Part shown: positions 26,539 to 34,876 of the stretch, in pieces
Position numbering within the stretch: the first letter of the stretch is position 1
Layout: each line of letters starts with the position of its first letter
Assembly (NCBI RefSeq): GCF_900142575.1
Contig: NZ_FRBI01000009.1
Coordinates: 62,001-126,000 of the forward strand
From: Actinacidiphila paucisporea
Lineage (GTDB): Bacteria > Actinomycetota > Actinomycetes > Streptomycetales > Streptomycetaceae
Reading direction: 5' to 3'
Length of the DNA stretch: 64,000 bases
The notes under the pieces: generated by a model
Told to the model about the DNA's origin: nothing
The model's input: only the letters and a program-made list of their open reading frames with translations
Databases searched by the model: none
Position numbers and translations under genes: made by a program

Positions 26539-27837
26539 TCAGGATGTGGGCAGGGCCTGCATGGCCTTGATGAAGCCGTCGGCGTCGAGCTTGCCGTCGA
26601 AGAACTGCTGCACCGCGGTGTGCATGGCCTCGCTGGCCGTCTGCGGGTAGGCCTGGTCCCACGAGAGCTGGAACGAGGGCGCGGCCTTGACCAGGTCGTA
26701 CTGGAACTTCGAGTAGTCCGGGATGGCCGCGGTGCTCAGGAAGTTCACCGTGTTGGTGGTGGTCGGCAGGTTGCCTATCGCCATCTGGGCCTTCACGAAC
26801 TCGTCGCTGTACTGCAGCTTCAGGAACTGCGCGACGGCGTCCGGGTACTTGGTCTTCTTCAGCACCGAGTAGAAATTGTTCGTGTTGCCGACGATGTCGG
26901 TCGCGTCGCCCTTGCCGCCGCTGACGGTCGGGAAGGAGCTGTAGCCCAGGCCGGCCTTGGCGAAGTCCGGGTTGTCCTGCTGCTGCTGCGAGTAGTACCA
27001 GGAGCCCATCAGCTCGAAGCCGGCCTTGCCCTGCGCGACCAGCGCGACCGAACCGCCGTCGGTGTACTTGACGGAGTCGTAGTTGCTGCCGAAGGCGCCG
27101 GCGTCGATCAGTTCCTTGAGCTTCGCCAGCGCGGCGCGGCTGTCGGCGCTGTCCCAGGCGGACTTGTCGCCGCCCATGGCCTTCTCGAACAGGCCCGGGC
27201 CCGCGATGCGGTCGTACATGTACTCGTACCACATCAGCGTCGGCCACTGGTCGCCGCCGCCGAGCGCGATCGGGGTGATGTGCTTGGCCTTGAGGACCTT
27301 GACCGCGTTGAGCAGGTCGTCCCAGGTCTTGGGCTCGGTCAGGCCCGCGTCGGACAGCACCTTCTTGTTGTTGAACAGCAGGACCGGCTGGGTGCCGCGC
27401 ATCGGTACGCCGTAGGCCTTGCCGTCCACGACCGCGCTGTTGAAGACCGACGGCAGGAAGTTGGACTTCAGGCCCGGGTCCTTGGCGACCATGTCGTCGA
27501 GCGGGAGGAGGAGGCCCGCCTTGACGAAGGGCGCGATGCTGCCGCCGCCCCAGTTGAAGAAGACGTCAGGAGCCTGCTTGGTGTTGATGATCGTCTGCAG
27601 CTTCTGCTGGTAGTCCGCACCAGGGATGGTCTGGAGGACCGCCTTGACCTTCGACGTCTTGTTGAACGTGTCGATGATCTGCTTCTCGACCTTGTTGCTC
27701 GCGTCGCCGTATACGAGAACCTTGAAGCTGCCAGAGCTGCTGCTGCCCGAGCTGCTGCCGCCGCACGCGGCCAGTGTCAGCCCGAGGGTGAGCACGACGC
27801 TGCCGGCCACGGCACGGGGAAGCCATCTCTTCTTCAT
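26539..27837 (-). CDS. bxlE: Sugar ABC transporter substrate-binding lipoprotein, BxlE-like
   Basis: A 432-aa family 1 extracellular solute-binding protein. The N-terminus MKKRWLPRAVAG, hydrophobic core and lipobox LAAC (Cys at about 25) give a lipoprotein, followed by a Ser/Gly tether. The body shows the two-lobed binding-protein pattern (VLVYGDASNKVEKQIIDTFN; AQGKAGFELMGSWYYSQ). By gene order with the GH3 enzyme and LacI repressor, the substrate is probably xylobiose or another xylo-oligosaccharide. A palindromic operator lies just before the start codon and a good promoter further up. Confidence 0.9.
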   Translation of the reverse strand: MKKRWLPRAVAGSVVLTLGLTLAACGGSSSGSSSSGSFKVLVYGDASNKVEKQIIDTFNKTSKVKAVLQTIPGADYQQKLQTIINTKQAPDVFFNWGGGSIAPFVKAGLLLPLDDMVAKDPGLKSNFLPSVFNSAVVDGKAYGVPMRGTQPVLLFNNKKVLSDAGLTEPKTWDDLLNAVKVLKAKHITPIALGGGDQWPTLMWYEYMYDRIAGPGLFEKAMGGDKSAWDSADSRAALAKLKELIDAGAFGSNYDSVKYTDGGSVALVAQGKAGFELMGSWYYSQQQQDNPDFAKAGLGYSSFPTVSGGKGDATDIVGNTNNFYSVLKKTKYPDAVAQFLKLQYSDEFVKAQMAIGNLPTTTNTVNFLSTAAIPDYSKFQYDLVKAAPSFQLSWDQAYPQTASEAMHTAVQQFFDGKLDADGFIKAMQALPTS

Positions 27838-27849
27838 CGTCCAGCCTTT

Positions 27850-27861
27850 CGAAATATTTCG
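27850..27861. promoter_or_regulatory. LacI/BxlR-type operator overlapping the lipoprotein leader
   Basis: CGAAATATTTCG is a perfect 12-bp palindrome, 13-24 bases upstream of the lipoprotein start and partly over its AAAGG ribosome-binding site. Further CGAAA/TTTCG half-sites occur at about 27871 and within the promoter spacer at about 27910, matching the CGAA-type half-sites I recall for BxlR. Confidence 0.65.
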
Positions 27862-27892
27862 GCACCGTCGCCGAAAATTGCTGCGCGGTGTG

Positions 27893-27921
27893 ACGCTAAG
27901 GTGCCGCTACGAAAGGGTCAA
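27893..27921 (-). promoter_or_regulatory. Promoter of the bxl-like importer operon
   Basis: On the minus strand TTGACC (27916-27921) and TAGCGT (27893-27898) are separated by 17 bp, about 55 bp upstream of the lipoprotein start. The palindrome lies downstream of the start point, consistent with a roadblock-type repressor site. Confidence 0.6.
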
Positions 27922-27979
27922 CCCTCGGGGTCCGGGTTATCAAAGCGTTACGCGCAGATGTGCCGTACGCTGCGCTCTT

Positions 27980-28999
27980 ATGGATGAAGAGGTGGAGGAG
28001 AGCCGGGTCACGCTCGCCCAGGTCGCCGAAACTGCCGGGGTCTCGATCTCGACAGTTTCGAAGGTGCTGAATGGCCGTCAGGATGTCTCCGCCCTCACAA
28101 GGTTGAAGGTGGAACGACTCCTGGAGCTGCACGGCTACCGGCGGACCTCCCGCGGCGCGCCCGAGGCGCCGCTGATCGAGATCGTCTTCCACGAGCTGGA
28201 CGCCATCTGGGCGATGGAGCTGATCCTCGGCGTCGAGAAGGTCGCCAAGGAGATCGGCGCCAGCGTGGTGCTCACCGAGAGCGGTACCCGCCACTCGCCC
28301 GGCACCGAGTGGATCGAAGGGGTGCTCCGGCGCCGGCCGCTCGGCGTCGTCCTGGTCTTCTCCGCGCTGCCGCACGAGTTCAAGCAGCAGCTGCGGTCCC
28401 GGTCCATCCCGTTCGTGATCATCGATCCGGCCGGCGACCCGGAGACCGACGTGCCCTCGGTCGGCTCCGCGAACTGGTCCGGCGGCCTCGCCGCGACCCG
28501 CCATCTGATCGAACTCGGCCACCGCCGCGTCGGGATCATCACCGGCCCCGAGGACATGATGTGCTCGCTGGCCCGGCTCGACGGCTTCCGCTCCGCGATG
28601 ACGACCGCCGGCATCGACATCGACCCCGCGCTGATCGCCTTCGGCGACTTCCACGTCGAGGGCGGCTACGAGCAGGCGATGCGGATGCTGGGCGGCCCCG
28701 ACCGCCCCACCGCCATCTTCGCGGGCAGCGACCTGCAGGCCATCGGGGTCCTCGAAGCGGCCGGCGCGCACGGCCTGCGCACCCCCGCCGACCTGTCGGT
28801 GGTCGGCTACGACGACGTGGCCGTCGCCCAGTGGTCCCGCCCCGCGCTGACCACCGTGCGGCAGCCGCTGCGCAGGATGGCGGAGGAGGCCTGCCGGATG
28901 ATCCTGCGGCTGCGGGCCGCGCCGGCCACCACGTCCACCACCCGGATGGAACTCGCCACCAGCCTGGTGATCAGGCGGAGCACCGCGCCGCCGTCGTGA
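27980..28999 (+). CDS. bxlR: LacI family repressor, BxlR-like
   Basis: A 339-aa repressor. The helix-turn-helix VTLAQVAETAGVSISTVSKVLNG sits at about residues 10-32 (split) with the hinge helix after LELHGY. The periplasmic-binding-protein-like effector domain ends VVGYDDVAVAQWSRPALTTV. It is divergent from the importer operon, with the CGAAA-type palindrome between them, so it probably represses that operon until a xylo-oligosaccharide binds. A -10 hexamer TACGCT lies 8 bp before the ATG, suggesting a leaderless transcript. Confidence 0.9.
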   Translation: MDEEVEESRVTLAQVAETAGVSISTVSKVLNGRQDVSALTRLKVERLLELHGYRRTSRGAPEAPLIEIVFHELDAIWAMELILGVEKVAKEIGASVVLTESGTRHSPGTEWIEGVLRRRPLGVVLVFSALPHEFKQQLRSRSIPFVIIDPAGDPETDVPSVGSANWSGGLAATRHLIELGHRRVGIITGPEDMMCSLARLDGFRSAMTTAGIDIDPALIAFGDFHVEGGYEQAMRMLGGPDRPTAIFAGSDLQAIGVLEAAGAHGLRTPADLSVVGYDDVAVAQWSRPALTTVRQPLRRMAEEACRMILRLRAAPATTSTTRMELATSLVIRRSTAPPS

Positions 29000-29091
29000 C
29001 CCGCCCCGCCGTGGAGACCCGCGCCGCACGCGGGCGGCGGGTCAGGCGCCGCGGAAAGGTGCCGCGCGGCCCGCGGCGGTAGTTTTGACGT

Positions 29092-30261
29092 ATGGCACCG
29101 AGCGGCACCGCGGACGGGCCGCGCCTGCCGCGGCTCGTGCGCTCACCGCCGGCCCGGCTCGCGGCCCTGCTGGTCCTCCTTGCGCTGCTGGTGGTCATCG
29201 ACGACGCCTCGGGACCCGCCATCCGCATCGGCGGACTGATGCTGGCGGTGCCCGCGCTGTCCGCGGTCTTCCTCGGACCGGGCGCCGTCCTCGTCGTCGC
29301 CCTGGCCACCATCCCCTGCCTGGTGCTCGCCGCCGACGGCAACCACCAGTTGGGCACCGCCAACTTCCAGGTCATGATGGCCACCGCCGTGCTGATCGGC
29401 GCCGCCTCCGTGACCGCGGCCCGGGTCCGCGGGAGAGGTGAGAGCGAACTCGCCCAGGCCCGCTGGGTCGCGGGCGTGACCCAGCGGGCACTGCTGCGCC
29501 CGCTGCCCAAGCGGCTCGGCCGGTTCGCCATCGCCTCGACCTACATGGCCGCCGACCAGGAGGCGGCCATCGGCGGCGACCTCTACGCCACCGCCGACCT
29601 CGGCGACGGCCGGGTCCGGGTGCTGGTCGGCGACGTCCAGGGCAAGGGCCTGGCCGCGGTCGAGGTCGCCAGCATGCTGCTCGCCGCCTTCCGCCGCGCC
29701 GCCCGCCGGCGCACCTCGCTGCCCGCGCTGCCCGGCTACCTCGACCGCAGCCTGCGCGAGGACCTGACCGACCTCGCCGACGCCCCGCCGCCGCAGCCCG
29801 CCCACGCCGATGTCGAAGCCGCCCCCGCCCCGTCCGGCGACCCCGCCTTCCTGGAGCGCTTCGTGACCGCCGTCATGGTGGACATCGCTGCGGGCGGCGA
29901 CGCCCTCGCGGTCGTGAACTGCGGCCACCCCTCGCCCATCCTGCTGCACCACGAGAAGGTGCGCCCGCTCGACGCCAGGCGGCCGGCCATCCCGCTCGGC
30001 CTCGGCGACCTCACCCCCGAAGCCCAGTACGTCGACCGCTACGACCTCACGGTCGGCGACGTTCTGCTGCTCTACACCGACGGGGTCATCGAGGCCCGCG
30101 ACAGCCGCGGCGACTTCTACCCGCTCACCGACCGGCTCACCGGATGGTCCGGCCTGCCGCCGGACGAGCTGATCGAGGTGCTCACCGCGGACCTGCTCCA
30201 GCACGTGGGGCGCCGGCTCGGCGACGACGTGGCCGTCGTCGCGGTCCAGCGGGTGTCCTGA
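29092..30261 (+). CDS. Membrane PP2C-type (SpoIIE-like) serine phosphatase
   Basis: A 389-aa membrane protein. Three to four hydrophobic segments (LAALLVLLALLVVI; AVPALSAVFLGPGAVLVVAL; VLIGAASVTAA) occupy residues 20-110. The SpoIIE/RsbU phosphatase domain (about 130-385) shows the metal-binding motifs IGGDLYATADL, VGDVQGKGLAA, CGHPSP, LLLYTDGVIEAR and GDDVAVVAV. Such phosphatases usually act on anti-anti-sigma factors. No partner is adjacent. A -10 TAGTTT six bases before the ATG suggests leaderless expression. Confidence 0.9.
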   Translation: MAPSGTADGPRLPRLVRSPPARLAALLVLLALLVVIDDASGPAIRIGGLMLAVPALSAVFLGPGAVLVVALATIPCLVLAADGNHQLGTANFQVMMATAVLIGAASVTAARVRGRGESELAQARWVAGVTQRALLRPLPKRLGRFAIASTYMAADQEAAIGGDLYATADLGDGRVRVLVGDVQGKGLAAVEVASMLLAAFRRAARRRTSLPALPGYLDRSLREDLTDLADAPPPQPAHADVEAAPAPSGDPAFLERFVTAVMVDIAAGGDALAVVNCGHPSPILLHHEKVRPLDARRPAIPLGLGDLTPEAQYVDRYDLTVGDVLLLYTDGVIEARDSRGDFYPLTDRLTGWSGLPPDELIEVLTADLLQHVGRRLGDDVAVVAVQRVS

Positions 30262-30316
30262 CGCCGCGCCGCCTTCCCGAGCCGGCCACGCGGGGACCGG
30301 TCCGGCCCTGTCCAGG

Positions 30317-30835
30317 TCAGCCGAGCATCGGCTGGAGCGCGCCCTCCAGGGTCAGCAGCTCGCGCTTGCGCTCCAGGCCGCCGGCGTATCCCTTGAGTGA
30401 TCCGTCGGAGCCGATCACCCGGTGGCAGGGCCTGACGATCGACACCGGGTTCGCGCCGATCGCCGCGCCCAGCGCGCGGACCTCGGCCCGCGACACGCCG
30501 ACCCTGCGGGCGATCTCGCCGTACGTCGTGATCGTCCCGTAGGGCACGGCCTCCAGCGCGTCCCAGATCCGCTGCCGGAATTCCGAGCCGGTGCCGCTGT
30601 CGGCGAACGGGATGTCGAAGCGGGTCAGCACACCGGCGAAGTAGGCGTCGAGCTGCCGGGTGATCTCGCTGAAGGCAGCGGGATCGTGCACCCAGTCCGC
30701 GCCGATCGCGGGCGCGTTCTTCTGCCCGGCCATCGTCAGCCAGGCCAGCGCGGTGGGTCCGCCGGGCGCCGCGGACTTCTCGCCGACCAGCAGGAGCGGA
30801 CCGATCGGGCTGTCGATCGTGGTGTGGACGGTCAC
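30317..30835 (-). CDS. ogt: Methylated-DNA-[protein]-cysteine S-methyltransferase
   Basis: A 172-aa DNA repair protein that removes the methyl from O6-methylguanine in one suicidal reaction. The active site IVRPCHRVIG puts the acceptor Cys at 137; the DNA-binding helix-turn-helix region (YGEIARRVGVSRAEVRALGA) precedes it. The GTG start at 30835 is supported by AGGAG six bases upstream and gives the usual family length. It is monocistronic and convergent with the phosphatase gene. Confidence 0.94.
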   Translation of the reverse strand: MTVHTTIDSPIGPLLLVGEKSAAPGGPTALAWLTMAGQKNAPAIGADWVHDPAAFSEITRQLDAYFAGVLTRFDIPFADSGTGSEFRQRIWDALEAVPYGTITTYGEIARRVGVSRAEVRALGAAIGANPVSIVRPCHRVIGSDGSLKGYAGGLERKRELLTLEGALQPMLG

Positions 30836-30949
30836 GGTGCTCTCCTTCGTACGACGTACTGTCTCACCCTCGACAATGCCTCGCCGCGGGCAGCCCTGCT
30901 GGCGGAAATCGGACGCCGTGCTGCGCGGGGTCGCGGTAGCGTGGAAGGC

Positions 30950-31606
30950 ATGCCCACCGCCGCGCACCGCCGTGAACTGATCCGCAGTCAGCGGCGCTCC
31001 GACCGCCTGCTGCCGCCCGTCGTACGGCGTCTGGTTGCCGGGCTCGACCCGCAGCCGCCGTGGCTGCCGCGCCGGGTGGCCGCGGTCGTGGCCCACGACC
31101 TCGACCAGGACGCCGGGGTCGGCGCGGTCCAGCTCGTGTGGCGCCCCGGTTCGGCGCGGGCCGAGACCTTCACCGCGGGCGTCGAGCGCGTCGCCGGGAC
31201 GTGGCAGGAATCAGCGGGCGGCGGCGCGGACAGCGCCACACAGGACCCGCGGCGGGCGGTGGGCCAGGCCGGGCAGGTCGGCGTCATCGAGGTCGTGACC
31301 AGCCACGGCCTGCGCAGCCAGGCGCACATGGCCGCGCGCCCCGGCCTCCCGCACCACGAGGCGCCCTGGGTCGGCACGACGCAGCTGCAGGTCGCGGCGG
31401 AAGCAGAGTGCCTCCTGGTCGGCGAGCGCCGCGTCCCCGTGCCGGAGCACGGCACCATGCTGCTGGCCTGGACCTCCCCACCCACCACCCCGTCCGCCCG
31501 CCGCCCCGTCATCGTCGCCTTGGGCCCCGACGGCACTGAACTCTCCCGGCTCGCGCCGGAAGAGGCCATCGACTCGTACACGTGGGGGCTGCTCGGGGCG
31601 GCGTAG
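30950..31606 (+). CDS. Conserved hypothetical protein
   Basis: A 218-aa soluble protein without signal peptide or membrane segment. It starts MPTAAHRRELIRSQRRSDRL and is of mixed alpha/beta composition (VAAVVAHDLDQDAGVGAVQL; QVGVIEVVTSHGLR; PVIVALGPDGTELSRL). I do not recognise a functional motif. Codon use matches its neighbours and the frame is intact, so it is a real gene. TAGCGT lies seven bases before the ATG, suggesting a leaderless transcript, divergent from ogt. Confidence 0.7.
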   Translation: MPTAAHRRELIRSQRRSDRLLPPVVRRLVAGLDPQPPWLPRRVAAVVAHDLDQDAGVGAVQLVWRPGSARAETFTAGVERVAGTWQESAGGGADSATQDPRRAVGQAGQVGVIEVVTSHGLRSQAHMAARPGLPHHEAPWVGTTQLQVAAEAECLLVGERRVPVPEHGTMLLAWTSPPTTPSARRPVIVALGPDGTELSRLAPEEAIDSYTWGLLGAA

Positions 31607-31649
31607 CCCCTGCGAGCTGCTGCCGCGGGCTGTTGAGCCATCGGTTCGG

Positions 31650-31980
31650 GTTGTGGTGACCGTTGGGAACTCCGGCTGACCACGGTCAATGCTCTGGCCA
31701 GGGCGTTGGACACCGAGCCGTCGCTTCTTGTCGGCCAGCCCTCGACGTTCGAGGGTTCGCACGCGGTGGCGTCCGAGCTGCCCTCGGTGCTCGCGTTGCG
31801 ACAGGCGGTGTCGCCGCTGGGCAAGGAGGACGCGGCGTTCACGGCGATGGAACGTTCGTGGGCGGCCATCAGGTGCTGCGACGACCCGGACCTTGAGACG
31901 CTGGCTGCCTCTACGCTGTCGTGGGTCTTCGCCAAGCAGGGGCGACTTGAGGATGCGGAGCGAGATCGAAAAGGTAGGAC
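31650..31980 (+). pseudogene. XRE-type regulator remnant (helix-turn-helix tail plus helical region)
   Basis: One frame reads WELRLTTVNALARALDTEP, matching the last helices of an XRE/Cro helix-turn-helix, then after a short link EDAAFTAMERSWAAIRCCD and LSWVFAKQGRLEDAERDR, which look like TPR-type helices. The N-terminal half of the DNA-binding domain is missing and the protein continues into unrelated sequence without a proper stop. It is best read as an internally deleted, dead regulator. Confidence 0.5.
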
Positions 31981-32175
31981 GGTTCGTCACTGTGACGCTC
32001 AGACGGGCGCTCCTAGCGTGAGCGGCGGTAGACCCCCGCGACCGTGCTGTCGGTCCGGGGGCGTGGCTCAACGCCGGACTGGAGCGCCAAGCATGCGCGA
32101 TTTCATCGGACTTCGGTTCGGGGAGTTAAGGATCACTTTCCAGCCGGCCCCTTCGCACGTCGGGGCGGTGGCCTG
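31981..32175. other. Filler between decayed genes
   Basis: About 195 bases joining the XRE remnant and the small-protein fragment. No gene, promoter or hairpin of note. Bases 32591-32701 after the HATPase remnant are likewise empty, apart from a short Cys-containing open frame starting near 32623 that I cannot support as a gene. Confidence 0.35.
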
Positions 32176-32310
32176 ATGGGAATGCGCCTGTTGCCGTGGG
32201 CGGGTGAGGGTGGTCAGCCCTGTTACCTGAGCACCGAACGCGCGGACTCGTTCATGTCGCGCCTGGCCGACGACTTCGAACCCGACCTTCACTCGGGCGT
32301 GGGCCGGGAA
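32176..32310 (+). pseudogene. Fragment of a small conserved actinomycete protein
   Basis: ATG 32176 begins MGMRLLPWAGEGGQPCYLST followed by ADSFMSRLADDFE, which matches the N-terminus of a small hypothetical protein common in Streptomyces (MRxLPW...GKPCYLST...SRLAD). The frame then drifts into Arg/Pro-rich sequence, while the next frame reads LPDRAEASAKALKQ, consistent with a frameshift near 32310. The function of the family is unknown to me. Confidence 0.5.
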
Positions 32311-32317
32311 CCTTCCC

Positions 32318-32590
32318 GACCGCGCCGAGGCGAGCGCGAAGGCGCTGAAGCAGCCGGAGGCTACGGGCGTCGCCACCCCGGCTCGTCATTTCGAGCACCT
32401 ACCGGGCGGTGCTCTGCGCATCGAAGTGTACGACGCCAACGAGGACAAGCCGGAGCTTCGGCGGTTGTCTGCGGACGCCGAGTCGGGACGTGGCCTGGTG
32501 CTTGTGGACGCCCTGTCCGGCGGCCGCTGGGGAGTGAGCTGCCGCGAAGGGGTAGGGAAAGTCCTGTGGGCGGAATGCGCAGCCGCCGAC
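32318..32590 (+). pseudogene. HATPase (RsbW/anti-sigma-like) ATP-binding protein, C-terminal remnant
   Basis: Frame 2 reads LPGGALRIEVYDANEDKPEL, then ESGRGLVLVDALSGGRWGVS and GVGKVLWAEC. This is the C-terminal half (N- and G-box side) of the single-domain HATPase proteins common in Streptomyces. The N-terminal half is absent and the natural stop is lost. Together with the two fragments upstream it looks like a collapsed regulatory locus. Confidence 0.6.
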
Positions 32591-32701
32591 GGTAGTAGGG
32601 AGGCGGCCACTGAGGTGGGGGATGGGCACGTGCCCGGTCTGCGAAGTGTCCGCGCGGTGCGGTCTCACGGCCATACGGGGTGCCTCCTCTGCGAAGGGCT
32701 C

Positions 32702-33400
32702 TTACGGGCGCGGGGTGGCGCGGGAAGGGGTGACGAGGCCGGTCTCGTAGGCCGTTACCACGGCCTGCGTGCGGTCGCGCAGGCCGAGTTTGGACAGGAT
32801 TCTGCTGACGTGCGTCTTCACCGTCTCCTCCGTGACGGTGAGGCGGGCGGCCAGCTCTCCGTTGGAGAGGCCCTCGGCGACCAGCCGGAGGACCTCCGTC
32901 TCGCGGGGGGTGAGGGCCGCCAACTCGGTGGCGGGGGCGGCGAGATCCCCGGGGGACGGCCGCAGCCGGGTGAATTCGGCGATCAGGCGGCGGGTGACGC
33001 CCGGTGCGAGCAGCGCCTCGCCCGCGGCGACGACGCGGACCGCATCGAAGAGGCGCTCAGCGGTGACGTCCTTGAGCAGGAAGCCGCTCGCCCCCGCGCA
33101 CAGCGCGTCGTAGACGTAGGCGTCCAGGTCGAAGGTGGTGAGGATGAGGACGCGGGGTGGGCCCTGCCCCTCCCCGGCGAGCAGCCGGGTCGCCTCGATC
33201 CCGTCCATGACCGGCATGCGGACGTCCATCAGAACGATGTCGGGGGACAGGTCGCCGCAGGCGGCCACCGCCTCGGCGCCGTCGCACGCGGTGCCGACGA
33301 CGGTGAAGTCCCGCTGGGTGTCCAGCAGCGCCGCGAACCCGGTCCGCACCACATGGTGGTCGTCGGCGACGACGATCCGCACCGGCGGGGGAGTGGTCAT
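32702..33400 (-). CDS. LuxR-type (NarL/FixJ family) response regulator
   Basis: A 232-aa regulator. The receiver domain has the acidic pocket DD (13-14), phospho-acceptor D59 in DIVLMDVRMP and Lys in FLLKD. The C-terminal LuxR helix-turn-helix reads LTPRETEVLRLVAEGLSNGE and VTEETVKTHVSRILSKLGLR. Its start overlaps the kinase stop (ATGA), so the pair is co-translated. The likely target is the divergent ABC exporter. Confidence 0.94.
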   Translation of the reverse strand: MTTPPPVRIVVADDHHVVRTGFAALLDTQRDFTVVGTACDGAEAVAACGDLSPDIVLMDVRMPVMDGIEATRLLAGEGQGPPRVLILTTFDLDAYVYDALCAGASGFLLKDVTAERLFDAVRVVAAGEALLAPGVTRRLIAEFTRLRPSPGDLAAPATELAALTPRETEVLRLVAEGLSNGELAARLTVTEETVKTHVSRILSKLGLRDRTQAVVTAYETGLVTPSRATPRP

Positions 33401-34701
33401 CGGGCCACGACCTGCACGCCGACGGGCAGCGACGCCTCGATCTGGAAACCGCCGCCGGCCGCCCGGCCGGTCCGCAGCGTGCCGCCCGCCGCGGCCGCGC
33501 GCTCGCGCATGCCGGGCAGACCGTGGCCGTCGGCCCGCGCTTCCGGGGCGGGTCCGGGACCGTTGTCCCGGACCCGCAGGCGCAGGACGTCGGCGGCGTA
33601 GTGCAGCTCCACGTCGACGGCGGCGCCGCGGGCATGCCGGCGTACGTTGGTGAGGGCCTCCTGCACGATACGGAAAGCGGCCAGCTCGACCCCGGGATCG
33701 AGCGCGGCGGCAGGGCCGGACACGATCAGCCGCACGCCCGCGCCGGAGGCGCATCTGGCCTCGTCGAGCAGGTCGTTGAGCTGCTGCAGCCCCGGCTGGG
33801 GGCGCCGCTCGGGGGTCTCCACCTCGGCGTCCTGCCGCAGCACACCGAGCAGGCGGCGCATCTCGGTCAGGCCCGCGCGGGCGGTGTCGCCGATCTCCGA
33901 GAGCCGGGTGGCGCCCGCGGCGGGCATGCCGGGGGTGGTCAGCCGGGCGGTCTCCGCCTGGACGGCGATCATCGAGATGTGGTGCGCGACGACATCGTGC
34001 AACTCCCGGGCTATCCGGGCGCGTTCACCGCGGGCGGTGTGTTCGAGCAGGCTCTGCGCGGTGACCTCTCGGGCCGCGCTGTGCACCCGGGCTTCGGCTC
34101 TGGCCGCGCTCGCCGCCCCGGCCAGCGCGGCGGTCGGGGCCGCGGACGCGACGAGCACCGCCAAGACGCGGGCCTCGCCCGACAGCCGCGGGTCGAGCAG
34201 CGCGATCGCCGTGAACGGCAGGGCCAGGACCACGCCTTGGACGGCGCGGTTCCGTATGCCACGGTCGCGGTCCGCCGCGGCTGGGCCCGCCGAAGCCCCT
34301 GCCCTCGCGCCGGGACTGCCCCGCCGCCATAGCCGCGCGCGCGGCTCCGCGCGCTCCTTCTGGGCGCCGCCAGGAGGGGGCGTCGCCGTCAGGTGGCGCA
34401 GGCTCAGCGCCAGCGCCAGGGCGCCGGCGGCGGTGAGGGTGCGGAAAGTGGTGAGGGACAGAACGGTCGCCGCGGCGACGGCGAGGGCCGCCGGCCGGGC
34501 GGAGAGGAAGGCCGCAGGGACGGTCGTGGTCAGGGCCAGCACGGTCGCGGTGAGCAGGCCGGTCGTCAGGGAGCGGCCGTACACCCCCGTGACGGAGGCG
34601 CGGACGGCCGCCTCGGCGACCGCGGCCGCGGCGAGCAGCGCGGTGGTCACCGCGGGAGCGTGCGGGGACGCCGCGAAATCCCGCGCCCACCCGGTGTTCA
34701 T
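33397..34701 (-). CDS. Sensor histidine kinase (HisKA_3/DesK class)
   Basis: A 434-aa membrane kinase. The N-terminal half has four to five hydrophobic segments (about 15-105 and 150-200) without a large extracytoplasmic loop, suggesting it senses the membrane. The dimerisation/phospho-acceptor motif RARIARELHDVVAHHISM has His235. The ATPase domain shows the N-box FRIVQEALTNVRRHA and G-box DNGPGPAPEARADGHGL. It pairs with the overlapping response regulator. ATG 34701 is chosen; a GTG nine bases upstream is possible. It is divergent from the ABC exporter operon, a common arrangement for envelope-stress or antibiotic-detoxification modules. Confidence 0.93.
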   Translation of the reverse strand: MNTGWARDFAASPHAPAVTTALLAAAAVAEAAVRASVTGVYGRSLTTGLLTATVLALTTTVPAAFLSARPAALAVAAATVLSLTTFRTLTAAGALALALSLRHLTATPPPGGAQKERAEPRARLWRRGSPGARAGASAGPAAADRDRGIRNRAVQGVVLALPFTAIALLDPRLSGEARVLAVLVASAAPTAALAGAASAARAEARVHSAAREVTAQSLLEHTARGERARIARELHDVVAHHISMIAVQAETARLTTPGMPAAGATRLSEIGDTARAGLTEMRRLLGVLRQDAEVETPERRPQPGLQQLNDLLDEARCASGAGVRLIVSGPAAALDPGVELAAFRIVQEALTNVRRHARGAAVDVELHYAADVLRLRVRDNGPGPAPEARADGHGLPGMRERAAAAGGTLRTGRAAGGGFQIEASLPVGVQVVAR

Positions 34702-34876
34702 CAGCCTCACCCCGGCATTGTGGCCGCACAGGGCGGCCCACCGCGTCCTCCTGGCCAGGGACACCGCCGTACATCTCAGGGGGGATGCCGGGTCCCGCCG
34801 TCCCCCGTGGAGGTGACGGCAAGGACCGCTCCACGGCGGGACGATCCGGCGCCGCCCGCTGCCTAGCCTTCGTCGC

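Noticed and set aside
32600-32701. Short frame starting near 32623 with a CPVC motif
   Set aside because: No family match that I recognise, no supported ribosome site, and it runs into the end of the response-regulator gene.
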